A stretch of DNA of 64,000 bases, taken from contig NZ_FNHI01000016.1 of the NCBI RefSeq assembly GCF_900103455.1, forward strand, positions 62,001 through 126,000. Direction: 5' to 3'. Origin of the DNA: Streptomyces wuyuanensis (GTDB taxonomy: Bacteria; Actinomycetota; Actinomycetes; Streptomycetales; Streptomycetaceae). Positions 62,501 to 64,000 of this stretch are shown here, piece after piece. Each line of letters opens with the position of its first letter. The first letter of the stretch is position 1. The position numbers and the translations under genes were made by a program. The notes below the pieces were generated by a model. It ran no database searches, was not told the origin of the DNA, and saw only the letters and a list, made by a program, of their open reading frames with translations.

Positions 62501-62693
62501 GGTCGTGCGGCTCTACGAGTCGCTCGGCGGCCGCGCGGCGACGGTGCTGCGCACGGGTTTCCCGGCGACGGGCGCGGTGCTGACGGACCTGCTGGAGCGG
62601 CCGCTGGACGAGCCGCCGCTCGCGGTGGAGGACGGCGGAGTGGTCCTGGCGCTGCGGCCGTTCCAGATCGTGACGGTGCGGCTGAGGCGCTGA
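59571..62693 (+). CDS. GH38 alpha-mannosidase
   Basis: The product is 1040 residues from the ATG at 59571, ten bases after the GH4 gene stop. The zinc-binding site starts with H260-x-H-x-D264 in GHAHIDSAWLWP. The nucleophile is D374 in WLPDSFGYTAAYPQ, and a second zinc ligand region reads HQFHDILPGSS near 580. The beta-sandwich C-terminal half completes the GH38 layout; length is right for the family. There is no signal peptide, so it acts on intracellular oligosaccharides or mannosides. Together with LacZ and the GH4 enzyme it points to use of complex-type plant or fungal glycans. No transporter is in the window. Confidence 0.95.
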   Translation: MHDERHRIEQRVARVLEQRIRPVIHADSVPLTVTAWQVPGEPVPFEEAREAAYEPFTVGTAWGPPWGTTWFRVAGGVPPAWAGRRVEAWFDLGFTSGWPGNQAEALVHLPDGTPVKAVNPQNQYVPIASPAAGGERIDFLIEAASNPDILKDRFRSPTPMGDRRTAGSAPLYTFARADLAVLDEDVWHLSLDMQVLQELMLELSEHEPRRHEIMYTLERALDVLDLDDVPGTAAAARDVLAEALARPAHASAHTLSAVGHAHIDSAWLWPIRETKRKAARTFSNVTSLAKEYPEFVFACSQAQQYAWVRDNHPQVWAGIKEAVANGQWAPVGGMWVEADGNLPGGEALARQLVHGKRFFLDEFGIETHGVWLPDSFGYTAAYPQLAKLAGMSWFLTQKLSWNQTNKLPHHTFWWEGIDGSRIFTHFPPVDTYNVVFSGREMAHAVRNYQDKGRGTRSLAPFGHGDGGGGPNREMLERARRLADLEGSAKVVVEHPDAFFEAARAEYAGHADAPVWSGELYLELHRATYTSQARTKQGNRRSEHALREAELWATAAALHVPGYAYPYAELDRLWKTVLLHQFHDILPGSSIAWVHREAETEYARVAKELEALTAQALEAVSGAGRVEPWAYNAGPRDRAEVVRLPSVLADVLDPGLPRLSDGSAAVAVAVPASGSARITPEIPSQPPVKMTNRALDNGLVRVELADDGTFTSVRDLVAGREVLAPGGKGNLLRLHSDLPNYWDAWDIDKHYLARYTDLLEGATIRIADDSPLLGALRVERTFGRGSRIVQTVSLRAGSRRVDIDTEIDWHEAEKILKAAFPVDVHAERSTAEIQFGHVHRPTHTNTSWEAARFEVYGHRWVHIGENGYGVAVLNDSTYGHDVTRTTREEDGGTTTTVRLSLVRAPRIPDPEADQGPHRFTYALLPGATVEEAIAEGYALNLPLRIGPGGADVPPVVTTDGPAVLVEAVKLADDGSGDVVVRLYESLGGRAATVLRTGFPATGAVLTDLLERPLDEPPLAVEDGGVVLALRPFQIVTVRLRR

Positions 62694-62812
62694 GGCGGGC
62701 TGGGGCGAGGGTCCTGGCGGGCTGCGGAGGTGGGGCCGCGTGCCGGGTCGGCCCGAGCGTGGCCCGCGTGTCGAGGGCGGACGCTCGGGTGGCCCCGGGG
62801 TTGACTCACCGT

Positions 62813-63322
62813 ATGAACAGCGCGGCACTGCTGGAAGACGCCTTCGGACGGATCAGGGAGACGGTGCACGAGGCGGTGGAGGGGTGCGCTCCGGACCTCC
62901 TCCACGCCCGCCTAGACCCCGGCGCCAACACCATCGCCTGGCTGGTCTGGCACCTCACCCGGGTCCAGGACGACCATGTGGCGGACGCGGCGGGGCGGGA
63001 GCAGGTGTGGCTCTCGCAGGACTGGGTGCGCCGCTTCGGGCTGCCGTTCGCTCCGGACGCGACCGGTTACGGCCACAGCCGGGCACAGGTGGCGAAGGTG
63101 CGGGTGGACTCGCCCGACCTGCTGCTCGGCTACCACGACGCCGTCCACGAGGAGACGGTGGCGTACGTCAGGGGCCTGACGAACGCCGCTCTCGGCCGGA
63201 TCGTGGACGAGTCCTGGTCCCCGCCGGTGACACTGGGCGTCCGGCTAATAAGCATCATCTCCGACGACCTTCAGCACGCGGGTCAGGCGGCGTTCGTACG
63301 GGGGTCGCTGGAGCGGGGGTGA
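62813..63322 (+). CDS. DinB-family (DUF664-like) protein
   Basis: The product is 169 residues; the ATG at 62813 has no clear ribosome site. It is an all-helical four-helix bundle: LEDAFGRIRETVHEAVEG, then NTIAWLVWHLTRVQDDHVAD (quoted in parts), a middle LLLGYHDAVHEETVAYVRGL, and the end SIISDDLQHAGQAAFVRG. Conserved histidines in WHLTRV and DLQHAGQ correspond to the metal-binding triad of DinB proteins, some of which are mycothiol-dependent transferases or isomerases in actinobacteria. The substrate is unknown. Cytoplasmic and apparently monocistronic. Confidence 0.85.
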   Translation: MNSAALLEDAFGRIRETVHEAVEGCAPDLLHARLDPGANTIAWLVWHLTRVQDDHVADAAGREQVWLSQDWVRRFGLPFAPDATGYGHSRAQVAKVRVDSPDLLLGYHDAVHEETVAYVRGLTNAALGRIVDESWSPPVTLGVRLISIISDDLQHAGQAAFVRGSLERG

Positions 63323-63529
63323 GCGGAAGGGGACGGTGCGGGGCCCGGGCGTCACGGGCCCGGGCGTCACGGGCCCGGGACGGTCGTGGGCCGGGAGCGG
63401 GTGATGTCCACGGGGTCGGCGGACGGGCCCGCGGGTATGCCCCGGGCGGGCACGCCACGACACGCGCGCCGGCCGGACACGGGGGCCCCGGGCCACCCCG
63501 GCCGTGGACCACGGGCGACCATGGTGAGC

Positions 63530-64000
63530 ATGACCTCCGCACGTGACGTTCCGCAGCCCGTTCCGCTCGGCACCTGGCCGACCCCGCTCGAACCCCTGCC
63601 CAGGCTCGCCCGTGCGATCGGCCTCGGCCCGGACGATCTGTGGATCAAACGCGACGACCTCACGGGCCTGGGCGGCGGCGGGAACAAGATCCGCAAGCTC
63701 GAGTGGCTCTGCGGGCAGGCCGTGGCCGCGGGCGCCACGCACCTGGTGACCACGGGCGCGCCGCAGAGCAACCACGCCCGGCTGACCGCTGCCGCCGGCG
63801 CACGCCTGGGGCTGGAGGTCGTCCTGGTGCTCGCGGGCACACGGCAGGCGTCGGCCGGCGGCAACCTCGCGCTGGACGGGTTGCTCGGCGCCACGGTCGT
63901 CTGGGCCGGTGACGTCGGCGGAGACGCGCTCGCCGCCACGGCCCGGGAGGTGACCGAGCGGCTGCGGGCCGACGGTGCCGTCCCCGAACTCGTCCCGTTC
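63530..64000 (+). CDS. PLP-dependent D-cysteine desulfhydrase / ACC deaminase-like enzyme (3' end cut by window)
   Basis: The first 157 residues are visible from the ATG at 63530 (an in-frame ATG at 63521 is an alternative) and the gene runs off the right edge. The Schiff-base lysine is in GGGGNKIRKLE near residue 53, after the LWIKRDDLTGLGGGGNK substrate loop (quoted in parts). TTGAPQSNHARLTAAAGARLGL is the PLP-phosphate and substrate segment of the tryptophan-synthase-beta fold type II. Both 1-aminocyclopropane-1-carboxylate deaminase and D-cysteine desulfhydrase look like this; the visible part does not settle which. Cytoplasmic. Confidence 0.9.
   Translation, partial: MTSARDVPQPVPLGTWPTPLEPLPRLARAIGLGPDDLWIKRDDLTGLGGGGNKIRKLEWLCGQAVAAGATHLVTTGAPQSNHARLTAAAGARLGLEVVLVLAGTRQASAGGNLALDGLLGATVVWAGDVGGDALAATAREVTERLRADGAVPELVPF

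Noticed and set aside
59547..62828. A minus-strand open frame of over 1000 codons across the GH38 gene
   Set aside because: It is antisense to an intact alpha-mannosidase with all catalytic motifs, and its own translation is low-complexity Arg/Gly/Val/Ala with no recognisable domain, as expected of a GC-rich shadow frame.

Overview
The window is a stretch of very GC-rich actinomycete chromosome, almost certainly Streptomyces. Coding is dense and strongly GC-biased at third positions, GTG and TTG starts are common, and several families typical of the genus are present: a two-domain small laccase, an SsgA-like protein, a WhiB-type regulator, a GH46 chitosanase, Tat-exported FAD enzymes and a mycothiol-era DinB protein. 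I saw no tRNA, rRNA, insertion sequence, prophage or CRISPR array.

Layout. 0-10 kb: secreted S15 and M1 peptidases, a LacI regulator, an MpaB-like oxygenase, a secreted sphingomyelinase, a cation efflux protein, a macro-domain protein, a SUKH protein and a MerR regulator. 10.5-17.1 kb: a VOC protein, then a four-gene minus-strand acyl-CoA operon (alpha-methylacyl-CoA racemase-like, acyl-CoA dehydrogenase, thiolase, FadB-like) with an elaborate palindromic operator in its promoter. 17-24.7 kb: lipoprotein, YjbR-like protein, enoyl-reductase-like protein, chloroperoxidase-type hydrolase, TDT-family transporter, a rearranged scar made of a decapitated response regulator and FtsX permease debris, endonuclease V and a YciI protein. 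24.9-36 kb: an Asp-box propeller, a Rox-like FAD monooxygenase with a rifamycin-associated element, an SsgA-like protein, an ABC-F protein with a predicted antibiotic-responsive attenuator leader, dimethylargininase, acyl-ACP desaturase with a half-site ladder operator, chitosanase, an SDR with a zinc-ribbon-like segment and a WhiB paralogue. 36-48 kb: a double VOC protein, a decayed phytoene-desaturase-like pseudogene, two small surface or unknown proteins, the laccase, a ThuA/sugar dehydrogenase protein coupled to a cupredoxin/Ig/DUF1080 protein, and divergent LigD-type polymerase and ligase genes. 48-64 kb: an acyl-CoA synthetase broken by an out-of-frame deletion, small membrane proteins, a Tat-exported FAD oxidoreductase, a YunG-alpha/beta hydrolase fusion, a glycoside utilisation block (GH2 divergent from GH4-GH38), a DinB protein and the start of a PLP-dependent deaminase/desulfhydrase gene.

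Main themes: secreted polymer and lipid degradation, fatty-acid or branched acyl-CoA catabolism, and antibiotic response. The strongest non-coding signals are the ABC-F leader (WblC-like promoter, three-codon upstream ORF, long-range stem, U-tract, Shine-Dalgarno-sequestering stem), the rifamycin-associated element ahead of the monooxygenase, and the overlapping palindromes ahead of the acyl-CoA operon. Three decayed loci (22.2-23.6, 37.1-37.7 and 48.2-50.0 kb) show that this region has been losing genes by deletion and frameshift.
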